From NCBI GenBank assembly GCA_034006405.1, contig JAVESW010000045.1:1-9625 (forward strand): DNA of 9,625 bases. Reading direction: 5' to 3'. This document shows positions 1 to 5,587 of the stretch, in pieces. The number at the start of each line of letters is the position of its first letter. The first letter of the stretch is position 1. Position numbers and translations under genes: made by a program. The DNA is from JALNYB01 sp023230065 (lineage in GTDB: Archaea; Thermoplasmatota; Thermoplasmata; Methanomassiliicoccales; Methanomethylophilaceae). The notes below the pieces were generated by a model, which did no database searches, was not told the DNA's origin, and saw only the letters and a program-made list of their open reading frames with translations.

Positions 1-95
1 AACATCCTATTCTAGCATGTATTAGAACTTAAATCAGAGCCCTGAATATTTTAAATTCATACAATTTATCAGAAAGCCGATTTTAAAAATATCAA

Positions 96-302
96 TTAAT
101 GTTTAAGATTCTTCCAAGAAAATATACATGTAAGACAGAAAAATATGACACCGAATGTAACACCTGTCATTAATGTAACCTGAATACTTGTAGAATTTTT
201 AACTATTGTATTGAAAATAAACATTATTGCCATCCATACAAGAGAAACAATAACAGAATATATCAGAATATTTTTTAAACTTGTAAGTTCCAAAGACTTC
301 AT
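96..302 (-). CDS. Small two-helix membrane protein, function unknown
   Basis: I do not recognise this 68-residue protein. It has two strongly hydrophobic stretches, about residues 12-34 and 43-64, joined by a short polar loop (NSTSIQ). Lysines at both ends (K2, K10 and K65, K68) suggest that both termini face the cytoplasm. The ATG start (300-302) has no Shine-Dalgarno sequence. An AT-rich TATA-like element about 25 bases upstream would fit a leaderless transcript. The stop is TAA, followed on the minus strand by a T-rich run (TTGATATTTTTAAAA) that could end transcription. The gene lies downstream of the FKBP-like gene on the same strand, but a hairpin terminator and more than 200 bases separate them, so it is probably its own unit. 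A chance ORF is possible, but clean hydrophobic segmentation argues for a real gene. Confidence 0.6.
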   Translation of the reverse strand: MKSLELTSLKNILIYSVIVSLVWMAIMFIFNTIVKNSTSIQVTLMTGVTFGVIFFCLTCIFSWKNLKH

Positions 303-319
303 AAAATATTACACATATT

Positions 320-336
320 TTCCATATATTACATTA
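320..336 (-). promoter_or_regulatory. Possible TATA box of the small membrane protein gene
   Basis: On the minus strand this reads TAATGTAATATATGG. Its centre lies about 25 bases before the ATG at 302, which would place transcription start at or next to the start codon. The whole surrounding region is AT-rich, and a perfect 14-bp palindrome (ATTTTATATAAAAT, 358-371) is another candidate, so the assignment is weak. Confidence 0.3.
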
Positions 337-462
337 TCGAAGAAAAAGGTTCTACAAATTTTATATAAAATGTAATAATAAAAATCTCTCTTTATAACCA
401 ATATATCAAAATGTAACACCAGAATTAATAAGATTCTGCAATGAAGACAATTTCTTGAAGAA

Positions 463-507
463 CAAAAATAATAAAAGTTCAGTCTGGAAACAATGTTCCA
501 GACTGAA
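463..507 (-). terminator. Hairpin terminator after the FKBP-like gene
   Basis: Bases 478-489 and 496-507 form a perfect 12-bp inverted repeat (TTCAGTCTGGAA / TTCCAGACTGAA) with a 6-base loop. It starts 8 bases beyond the TAA stop of the minus-strand FKBP-like gene. Read on the minus strand, the hairpin is followed by CTTTTATTATTTTTG, a T-rich tract. The shape is that of a factor-independent terminator. Archaeal RNA polymerase mainly needs the T-tract, but the long perfect stem is unlikely to be chance. Confidence 0.8.
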
Positions 508-514
508 ATAAAAT

Positions 515-1462
515 TTAACTAGCAGTTTGATTAGTTACAGACACTATTGAGATGGTGAAGTAAAGCACTGCGTTGTACTTCTCTGCCACAGTCTTGTACT
601 CGAAAGATGTCGCTGTTCCAATAGATGTCGGATCTGTTATTGACGTTATGTAGATCGTCTGTGTTCCGAGTGTGACCTTGATCATCTCGATACCAAGCTT
701 CGCCCCGTCATTCTCCTCTGTGAACTTGTAGTTAGACACTGTGAGTGAGTAGCTGAAAGATGTTCCAGACACCGAAGATACAGTCATTGTGACCTTTCCG
801 AAATTGGAATCATCAGCCAATGTATATGTGCTTCCCGATTCCAGATTGTATCTAACGTCGATAAGTCCTGTAGAACTGTTGTATGACGCATATGCAGAAC
901 AACCGTAGACTGAATTCTCAATGTAATATGTTCCTTGTGTAAGGGTTACGCCATATTGATTTGAGAACTGTGTTGAGGTCATTGTGTCAACTAGATTTCC
1001 AGTCTGTGTCTCTCCTGATGCGACAGTTACACTGGTATCCGGTGCATAGTATCCGTTTGTTCCAACCGGAATGCAGACTGTGATCGTGTCTCCTGCCTTA
1101 TGCCCTATGACTGCGTTACCAAATCCTGTAATCACGGTTGTGCCACCCACAGTGAATGAAAGCGTTGAATACGAGGTACCTAGAACGAAGTCGTTGCTCT
1201 TTACGATGTTAGTATTGTTAGCAACACTGGAATAACTGGTATCGAATAAGACTGAACCGTCCTCTCCGTAATACGCGTAGTATGCACCGTTGTAGTTCAC
1301 AACTACTGTGCTGCCTTCTGTAGCCAGCGTATTGTCTGTTTTGAGATATTCATCATATACAAATGCTCCGAGTACTGCACATGATGCCAATAAGAATACT
1401 ATGAAACACGCCACCATAATGGGGTCTCTATCCTTTTTGACCTTCTTTTCATCACCAGTCAT
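515..1462 (-). CDS. Membrane-anchored FKBP-type peptidyl-prolyl isomerase-like protein
   Basis: A 315-residue protein. A basic cytoplasmic N-terminus (KKVKKDR, 6-12) is followed by one membrane helix at about residues 15-36, so the rest should lie outside the membrane. Residues about 48-145 resemble an FKBP domain: VVVNYNG (53-59), a GSVLFDTSY stretch (69-77), FTVGG (103-107) and VITGFGNAVIGHKAGD (110-125), matching the family pattern of a VI.G....vi.Gm..G. segment ending in a proline-containing strand. The usual Trp after VI.G is Phe here. Residues 146-315 are rich in Ser, Thr, Tyr and Val and look all-beta; I do not recognise them. The likely role is folding or binding of surface or secreted proteins, but isomerase activity is uncertain. 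The ATG at 1462 is preferred over an in-frame TTG at 1480, because the TATA box places transcription start between them. A hairpin terminator follows. Confidence 0.75.
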   Translation of the reverse strand: MTGDEKKVKKDRDPIMVACFIVFLLASCAVLGAFVYDEYLKTDNTLATEGSTVVVNYNGAYYAYYGEDGSVLFDTSYSSVANNTNIVKSNDFVLGTSYSTLSFTVGGTTVITGFGNAVIGHKAGDTITVCIPVGTNGYYAPDTSVTVASGETQTGNLVDTMTSTQFSNQYGVTLTQGTYYIENSVYGCSAYASYNSSTGLIDVRYNLESGSTYTLADDSNFGKVTMTVSSVSGTSFSYSLTVSNYKFTEENDGAKLGIEMIKVTLGTQTIYITSITDPTSIGTATSFEYKTVAEKYNAVLYFTISIVSVTNQTAS

Positions 1463-1490
1463 TGATACCGAGCCTTGCAATGTATGTTCA

Positions 1491-1507
1491 TTATAAAAAC
1501 CTATTCT
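1491..1507 (-). promoter_or_regulatory. BRE/TATA promoter of the FKBP-like gene
   Basis: The minus strand reads AGAATAG then GTTTTTATAA. The TATA-like part is centred about 33 bases before the ATG at 1462, predicting transcription start near 1468 and a leader of only a few bases with no Shine-Dalgarno sequence. The same element stands in opposite orientation before thrS. A bacterial -35/-10 reading fails because the nearest TTGATA is only about 14 bases from TATAAT. Confidence 0.6.
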
Positions 1508-1571
1508 GTATCAAGCTATTGGTCATATTACTAGTACTCTATAAGAAGACCTAAAAATTATTTTGCACCAG

Positions 1572-1594
1572 AGAATAGTTTTTATAAATATATC
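1572..1594 (+). promoter_or_regulatory. BRE/TATA promoter of thrS
   Basis: AGAATAG is followed by TTTTTATAAATATAT. With the TATA centre near 1583, transcription should start near 1610. That leaves a leader of about 26 bases containing the thrS Shine-Dalgarno sequence, and puts the in-frame GTG at 1597 outside the transcript. Confidence 0.6.
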
Positions 1595-1623
1595 ATGTGT
1601 GCCTGATACAACTACAATATGTA

Positions 1624-1627
1624 GGAG
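1624..1627 (+). promoter_or_regulatory. Shine-Dalgarno sequence deciding the thrS start
   Basis: GGAG lies 8 bases before the ATG at 1636. This and the promoter position select that ATG over the GTG 39 bases upstream. Confidence 0.7.
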
Positions 1628-1635
1628 ATAGTGAA

Positions 1636-3405
1636 ATGAAAGCACTTTATAATGATGGCAGGGTAGAGGAATGTGAAGATGAACTGAAGATTCTCAGACA
1701 CACAACATCCCATGTCCTGGCACAGGCAGTCAAAAGATTGTACCCGGATACCAAATTAGCAATCGGACCGGCCATCGACACAGGATTTTATTACGACTTC
1801 GATAAAGAAGGCGGATTCACACAGGAAGATCTGAACACTCTTGAAGTGGAAATGAAGAAGATCATAAAAGAGAATCTTAAACTTGAGACATTCTCTAAAC
1901 CGAGGCAAGAAGCGATAGAATATCTGAAGAGCATGGATGAGCCATACAAAGTACAACTCGTCGAAGACCTTCCAGAAAATGCGGTGATCACATTCTACAA
2001 ACAGGGAGAATTCGTAGATCTCTGCGCCGGCCCTCATGCACTTTACACCAAGGCGATTAAAGCATTCAAGCTCACATCCCTCGCAGGCGCTTACTGGCGC
2101 GGAAGCGAGAAAAATAAAATGCTCACCCGTATCTACGGTACTGCATTCACAAACAAAGAAGATCTCGAGAAATACCTCCTCATGCTTGAAGAGGTAAAAA
2201 AGAGAGACCACAGGAAACTCGGAAAAGAACTGGGCATCTTTGCCATTATGGAAGAAGGCCCGGGATTCCCGTTCTTCCTTCCTAAAGGAATGGTGTTGAA
2301 GAACACTCTTATAGAATACTGGAGAGAGATCCATCAAAGAGAAAACTACCTTGAGATCTCCACCCCCATGATGCTCAGTCAGGAACTTTGGCAACAATCA
2401 GGTCACTGGGATCATTATAAAGACAACATGTACACCACCATGATCGACGACGGCATGTTCTGCGTCAAACCTATGAACTGCCCCGGCGGTATGCTGGTCT
2501 ACAAACTTGAGCCACACTCTTACAAAGAACTGCCTATAAAAATGGGAGAACTAGGACTCGTACACAGACACGAGAGGTCTGGAACCCTTTTAGGACTTAT
2601 GAGAGTCAGATGCTTCACCCAGGACGACGCACATATTTTCATGACTCCCGATCAGATCATCGACGAGCTGAAAGGCGTTGTAAGACTTGTGAACGAAGTC
2701 TATTCGCAATTCGGATTCAAATATCACGTCGAACTTTCAACAAGGCCCGAGAACAGCATGGGTTCCGATGAGGATTGGAACAACGCAACGAACGCGCTTA
2801 CAGAAGCACTGAAAGAATCCAACCTTGAATACAAGATCAACGAAGGAGACGGCGCATTCTACGGACCCAAGATCGATTTCCATCTAGAAGACTCCCTGGG
2901 AAGAACTTGGCAATGCGGAACCATTCAACTCGACTTCCAGATGCCTCAGAGATTCGATCTCACATATGTGGGAGCAGACGGAGAAAAACACAGGCCTGTC
3001 ATGATCCACAGGGTCATCTTCGGATCCATCGAGAGATTCATCGGAATACTTATCGAGCATTACGCAGGTAAATTCCCGACGTGGCTCTCACCTATCCAGG
3101 TGAAAGTACTGTCTGTATCCGAGAAATCCCATGACTACGCAGAGACTGTCAACAAACAGCTCAAAGCCGCAGGCATCAGATGCGAACTTGACAACAGGGA
3201 AGAAAAGATCGGATATAAGATCCGCGAAGCCCAGATGCAGAAGACCCCTTATATGCTCATTCTCGGTGAAAAAGAAGCAGAATCCGGAAACACCATCTCG
3301 ATAAGAAGCAGAGACAAAGGAGATATCGGAAGCATGGCTACCGAACAGTTCATCTCCCAGCTCTGCGCCGAGAACGCATCAAGAAGTAACGAAAGCAGTT
3401 TCTAA
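1636..3405 (+). CDS. thrS: Threonyl-tRNA synthetase, bacterial type, without TGS domain
   Basis: This cytoplasmic class II synthetase charges tRNA-Thr with threonine. It is 589 residues, against about 640 for the usual bacterial enzyme. The bacterial editing domain is present, with zinc-type residues HTTSH (H22, H26) and DLCAGPH (C130, H134). The catalytic core follows: MNCPGG (C282), motif 2 beginning RHERSG (R311), FTQDDAHIF (H333) and motif 3 MIHRVIFGSIERF (H458). C282, H333 and H458 match the known catalytic zinc ligands. The anticodon-binding domain spans about 487-580 (DNREEKIGYKIREAQ at 519-533). The missing part is the N-terminal TGS domain: only about 18 residues precede the editing domain. 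The promoter and Shine-Dalgarno site show this is the natural start, not a mis-called one. Many archaea instead use a ThrRS with an unrelated editing domain, so gene transfer from bacteria is likely. It appears monocistronic. Confidence 0.97.
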   Translation: MKALYNDGRVEECEDELKILRHTTSHVLAQAVKRLYPDTKLAIGPAIDTGFYYDFDKEGGFTQEDLNTLEVEMKKIIKENLKLETFSKPRQEAIEYLKSMDEPYKVQLVEDLPENAVITFYKQGEFVDLCAGPHALYTKAIKAFKLTSLAGAYWRGSEKNKMLTRIYGTAFTNKEDLEKYLLMLEEVKKRDHRKLGKELGIFAIMEEGPGFPFFLPKGMVLKNTLIEYWREIHQRENYLEISTPMMLSQELWQQSGHWDHYKDNMYTTMIDDGMFCVKPMNCPGGMLVYKLEPHSYKELPIKMGELGLVHRHERSGTLLGLMRVRCFTQDDAHIFMTPDQIIDELKGVVRLVNEVYSQFGFKYHVELSTRPENSMGSDEDWNNATNALTEALKESNLEYKINEGDGAFYGPKIDFHLEDSLGRTWQCGTIQLDFQMPQRFDLTYVGADGEKHRPVMIHRVIFGSIERFIGILIEHYAGKFPTWLSPIQVKVLSVSEKSHDYAETVNKQLKAAGIRCELDNREEKIGYKIREAQMQKTPYMLILGEKEAESGNTISIRSRDKGDIGSMATEQFISQLCAENASRSNESSF

Positions 3406-3414
3406 ATAAAAATC

Positions 3415-3438
3415 AAATGGGCTTCGGCCCATTTTTTT
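3415..3438 (+). terminator. Intrinsic-type terminator of thrS
   Basis: AAATGGGC (3415-3422), a TTCG loop (3423-3426) and GCCCATTT (3427-3434) form a perfect 8-bp stem, running into seven Ts (3432-3438). It begins 9 bases after the thrS stop codon. The UUCG loop on a C-G closing pair is an especially stable tetraloop. Confidence 0.9.
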
Positions 3439-3716
3439 AACCCTGGAACTCCCAAACCGATAAAAATAGATTGATTAGGTTCCCTATGCGCATTAGAATT
3501 ATGCTTAAAGATCATATTGAAGAGACCTTTTCTATGATCTTAGGACTAAATGACAATGATTTATAAAAAATATCTATGAGATATAACACATAGACTTTTC
3601 CAGCGTTATTTTCTCAGATCTTAGAAATATGCTGAAAAACTCGTTTTCAACAACAGATCGGATGGGACCCGCACAAAACTAATTATCCGGATCCCTGTTT
3701 GTTCTTTGATCTTTTA
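3439..3716. other. Intergenic region between thrS and the AKR gene
   Basis: No confident gene or RNA gene is visible here. The region is AT-rich. It contains an imperfect hairpin (3508-3541), a 26-codon plus-strand ORF (3486-3566) that may be chance, and a short dyad TGAAAA/TTTTCA (3633-3638, 3644-3649). On the minus strand that dyad is followed by ATTTC, which could be a weak terminator for the AKR gene. No T-tract directly follows the AKR stop codon. Confidence 0.5.
3508..3541. repeat. Imperfect hairpin in the thrS-AKR gap
   Basis: AAGATCATA (3508-3516) pairs perfectly with TATGATCTT (3533-3541). Inside it, GAAGA (3519-3523) can pair with TTTTC (3528-3532), including one G-U pair, leaving a TT bulge and a GACC loop. 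No T-tract follows on either strand, so it does not look like a terminator. Its role is unknown. Confidence 0.45.
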
Positions 3717-4577
3717 TCACTTGCCTCTGAACACAGGCATAATGCGCATCATACCATAACTTTTTATTTTCTCAAAATTTTTCAATACTTCCATATCCGA
3801 TTCTGAGATTGTGAATTCAACATCGGCATTCTCTTTCATATGTATCGGATTCGCTGTCTTCGGAAGGGCAACCGCACCTAGCTGAAGAACGTAACGAATG
3901 CATAGCTGTGCTACAGTAACATTATATTTTTGAGCTATTGCCGCGATTTTCTCGTTCTTCAGAACTTTTCCGTGAGCTATAGGCGAATATGCCTCCACGA
4001 GAATATCGTTCTTCTGGCAGAACTCGATAAGATCTAAAGACGTGTTGCTTATATGAGTCAAAATCTGATTCACCATAGGTTTGATCTTGCAATGTGCCAA
4101 TATGTTCTCTAGATCATCTTGCAAGAAATTCGAAACACCTATTGCCTTCAATTTCCCCTCACTGTAAGCATCTTCCAAAGCTTTCCAAACTTCTATGTTC
4201 TCATCGAAGTATCTATTTGCCTTGCGCCATTTACTCCATGGTTGCGGGCTGTGAATGATCATCATATCGAGATAATCGATATCCATTTTAGAAATGGACC
4301 CGTTTATCTTCTCCATCGCCTTATCATATGTTTTGGCATCTGCATCCACTTTAGTATTGACAAATATCTGATCCCTGGGCACTCCACATGTGCGCACTCC
4401 TTCACCTACTCCTGCCTCGTTCTTATAAGCTTCAGCAGTATCTATATGACGGTATCCCACAGCAACAGCCTGACGAACGGCTTCGGCCGCGTCATTATTA
4501 TTTATAAACCAAGTGCCTAAACCTAATTTCGGGATCTGGACACCATTGGAAAGAGTGTAATTCTCATCTAATATCAT
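3717..4577 (-). CDS. Aldo-keto reductase, NAD(P)H-dependent
   Basis: A 286-residue cytoplasmic TIM-barrel oxidoreductase that should reduce an aldehyde, ketone or dicarbonyl with NAD(P)H. The catalytic tetrad is complete: D46 and Y51 in GYRHIDTAEAYKNE, K76 in NTKVD and H109 in MIIHSP. Other family signatures are GVQIPKLGLGTW (12-23), IGVSNF (146-151), VNQ (169-171) and the cofactor-binding LPKTANP (238-244). In that last segment the usual PERIKEN reads PIHMKEN, so His246 replaces an Arg that commonly contacts the NADPH 2'-phosphate; cofactor preference may lean towards NADH or be mixed. The substrate cannot be read from sequence. The ATG has a good Shine-Dalgarno sequence (AAAGGAGAG). The gene is divergent from the thiamine operon, 337 bases away, with no visible functional link. 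The stop is TGA. Confidence 0.9.
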   Translation of the reverse strand: MILDENYTLSNGVQIPKLGLGTWFINNNDAAEAVRQAVAVGYRHIDTAEAYKNEAGVGEGVRTCGVPRDQIFVNTKVDADAKTYDKAMEKINGSISKMDIDYLDMMIIHSPQPWSKWRKANRYFDENIEVWKALEDAYSEGKLKAIGVSNFLQDDLENILAHCKIKPMVNQILTHISNTSLDLIEFCQKNDILVEAYSPIAHGKVLKNEKIAAIAQKYNVTVAQLCIRYVLQLGAVALPKTANPIHMKENADVEFTISESDMEVLKNFEKIKSYGMMRIMPVFRGK

Positions 4578-4584
4578 TGTAGTT

Positions 4585-4630
4585 CTCTCCTTTCATATTG
4601 ACTTTATACGCACTCGTTATAATTTAAAAT
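4585..4630 (-). promoter_or_regulatory. AKR promoter and ribosome-binding site
   Basis: On the minus strand, a TATA-like element TTTTAAATTATAA (about 4617-4629) is followed about 25-30 bases later by a predicted start near 4597. The Shine-Dalgarno sequence GAAAGGAGAG occupies 4594-4585, ending 7 bases before the ATG. Unlike the FKBP and thiE genes, this transcript should have a true leader. Confidence 0.5.
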
Positions 4631-4692
4631 ATCTGATTATCCAGATTTCCAAATATGACCAAATGATGAATTTAATTCATGTTGATCGACAT
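4631..4692. repeat. Cluster of dyads upstream of the AKR promoter
   Basis: Three dyads stand just upstream of the AKR TATA box. ATCTG/CAGAT with a 6-base spacer (4631-4646) abuts it. ATGAATT-T-AATTCAT (4666-4680) is a perfect 15-base palindrome. ATGTTGATCGACAT (4679-4692) pairs at 6 of 7 positions. They look like regulator binding sites. Chance palindromes are common in AT-rich DNA, so this is tentative. Bases 4693-4784, between this cluster and the thiE repeats, show nothing recognisable. Confidence 0.35.
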
Positions 4693-4784
4693 ATTCTCAT
4701 ACAGTCTTCCGAACTGCATAGGCATCATTTAGATCACTGTTGAATGTAGCTCGAATTTACCCTACATAGAATCAAAAGACTTTA

Positions 4785-4860
4785 ATCGATATGAATCGGT
4801 CATTCGATTGAAAACGATTAGCGTTGGTTTTCTTTCTCGTTTTCATCGATTGAATCGGGT
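4785..4860. repeat. Direct and inverted repeats upstream of thiE
   Basis: ATCGAT-A-TGAATCGG (4785-4799) recurs as ATCGATTGAATCGG (4845-4858), exactly 60 bases later. Between them TCGATTGAAAACGA (4804-4817) is an inverted copy of TCGTTTTCATCGA (4837-4849), with one extra T, around a 19-base spacer. The CGAT/GAAT words occur throughout the block, which suggests several binding sites for one regulator or a foldable upstream element. Confidence 0.5.
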
Positions 4861-4875
4861 TGATTAATCCAACCG
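4856..4875. promoter_or_regulatory. Operator-like 20-bp palindrome of the thi operon
   Basis: CGGGTTGATTAATCCAACCG is symmetric at 8 of 10 base pairs about its TTAA centre. It ends 5 bases before the thiE TATA box. That position suits a repressor or activator acting on TATA/BRE recognition. An archaeal thiamine regulator of the ThiR type is one possible partner; this is inference from position only. Confidence 0.45.
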
Positions 4876-4890
4876 TAGGCTTAATTATAT
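4876..4890 (+). promoter_or_regulatory. TATA box of the thiamine operon
   Basis: TTAATTATAT (4881-4890), preceded by TAGGC, is centred about 29 bases before the GTG of thiE. Transcription should therefore start at or within a few bases of that codon. Confidence 0.55.
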
Positions 4891-4914
4891 CTTTGAAACT
4901 CATTATAGGGCTCT

Positions 4915-5556
4915 GTGTTCGACCTATATGTAATCACTGACCGCAGATTATCACACGGATTATCTGAAGCAGAAGTCGCAAGACTCGCATATGCGGGAGG
5001 GGCAGACATAGTCCAACTCAGAATGAAATCCGAGGATGGAAAGGAAATGCTTGAACAGGCTAAGATCATCAAACAGTACGCAGATGAATATGCCAGATAT
5101 TTTATTGTGAATGACAGAGTAGACATTGCTATCCTGTCAGACGCAGACGGCGTACACTTGGGACAATCAGATATCCCTATCGCAGAAGCAAGAAAATTAC
5201 TCGGTGACGATAAACTCATAGGAATATCGGTTCACAATGTAGAAGAAGCCATCACCGCATTCAACGACGGAGCCGATTACATAGGCGTGGGTTCCATATT
5301 CACAACATCCACCAAACCCGATGCAATACAGGGGCTCGGACTCGATGCGATCTACAGAATCAAACAGGCTGTTGACCTTCCGTTGGTTGCAGTGGGTGGC
5401 ATAAACCAGGGTAATATCCAAGATGTCATCGCAGCGGGAGCAGATTCCGCGGCCGTTATATCAGCTGTTGTAGGAAAAGAAGACATCTCAAAGGCTTGTC
5501 ATGATCTGAGAGATCAAATATTGAAGATAAGACCTCACACGGTTGTCGGCCAGTAA
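4915..5556 (+). CDS. thiE: Thiamine-phosphate synthase
   Basis: This cytoplasmic TIM-barrel enzyme (213 residues, normal length) joins the pyrimidine pyrophosphate HMP-PP to thiazole phosphate to give thiamine phosphate. Family signatures in order are QLRMK (34-38), FIVNDRVDIA (63-72), DGVHLGQSD (78-86), IGISVHN (102-108), ADYIGVGSIF followed by TTSTK (120-134), and VAVGGIN (158-164). These cover the diphosphate/Mg and thiazole-phosphate sites of classical ThiE. The start is GTG. No other start is possible, because an in-frame TAG lies at 4906-4908, and the TATA position suggests leaderless translation. It is the first gene of the thi operon, with thiM 31 bases downstream. Many archaea use a ThiN domain instead, so a classical ThiE fits the bacterial look of the cluster. 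Confidence 0.95.
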   Translation: MFDLYVITDRRLSHGLSEAEVARLAYAGGADIVQLRMKSEDGKEMLEQAKIIKQYADEYARYFIVNDRVDIAILSDADGVHLGQSDIPIAEARKLLGDDKLIGISVHNVEEAITAFNDGADYIGVGSIFTTSTKPDAIQGLGLDAIYRIKQAVDLPLVAVGGINQGNIQDVIAAGADSAAVISAVVGKEDISKACHDLRDQILKIRPHTVVGQ

Positions 5557-5557
5557 A

Positions 5558-5574
5558 AGATATTAACGATATCT
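5558..5574. repeat. Small dyad between thiE and thiM
   Basis: AGATAT (5558-5563) and ATATCT (5569-5574) form a perfect 6-bp inverted repeat around TAACG, in the widest gap within the operon. It might be an RNA-processing or translation-control hairpin, or an internal TATA-like element for thiM, whose ATG has no clear Shine-Dalgarno sequence. The evidence is weak. Confidence 0.3.
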
Positions 5575-5587
5575 AACATGCACAACC

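Noticed and set aside
1480..1482. TTG start adding six residues to the FKBP-like protein
   Set aside because: It lies between the TATA box and the predicted transcript start. The ATG at 1462 is better placed.
1597..1599. GTG start adding 13 residues to ThrRS
   Set aside because: It lies upstream of the predicted transcript start. The ATG at 1636 has a Shine-Dalgarno sequence, and the extra residues do not resemble a TGS domain.
1756..2397. Open frame of 213 codons on the minus strand, opposite thrS
   Set aside because: It is covered by the editing domain and catalytic core of thrS, has an odd Phe/Cys-rich composition, and shows no promoter or ribosome-binding site.
4119..4520. Plus-strand open frame opposite the AKR gene
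   Set aside because: It is antisense to the catalytic part of a well-supported aldo-keto reductase and has no recognisable motif.
4785..4860. CRISPR array or insertion-sequence ends
   Set aside because: There are only two direct copies of about 14 bases, with no regular series of repeats and spacers and no transposase nearby.
4578..4914. TPP riboswitch before thiE
   Set aside because: I looked for the conserved CTGAGA and the downstream ACCTGATCTGGATAAT-type segment and found neither. The predicted transcript start leaves no room for one.
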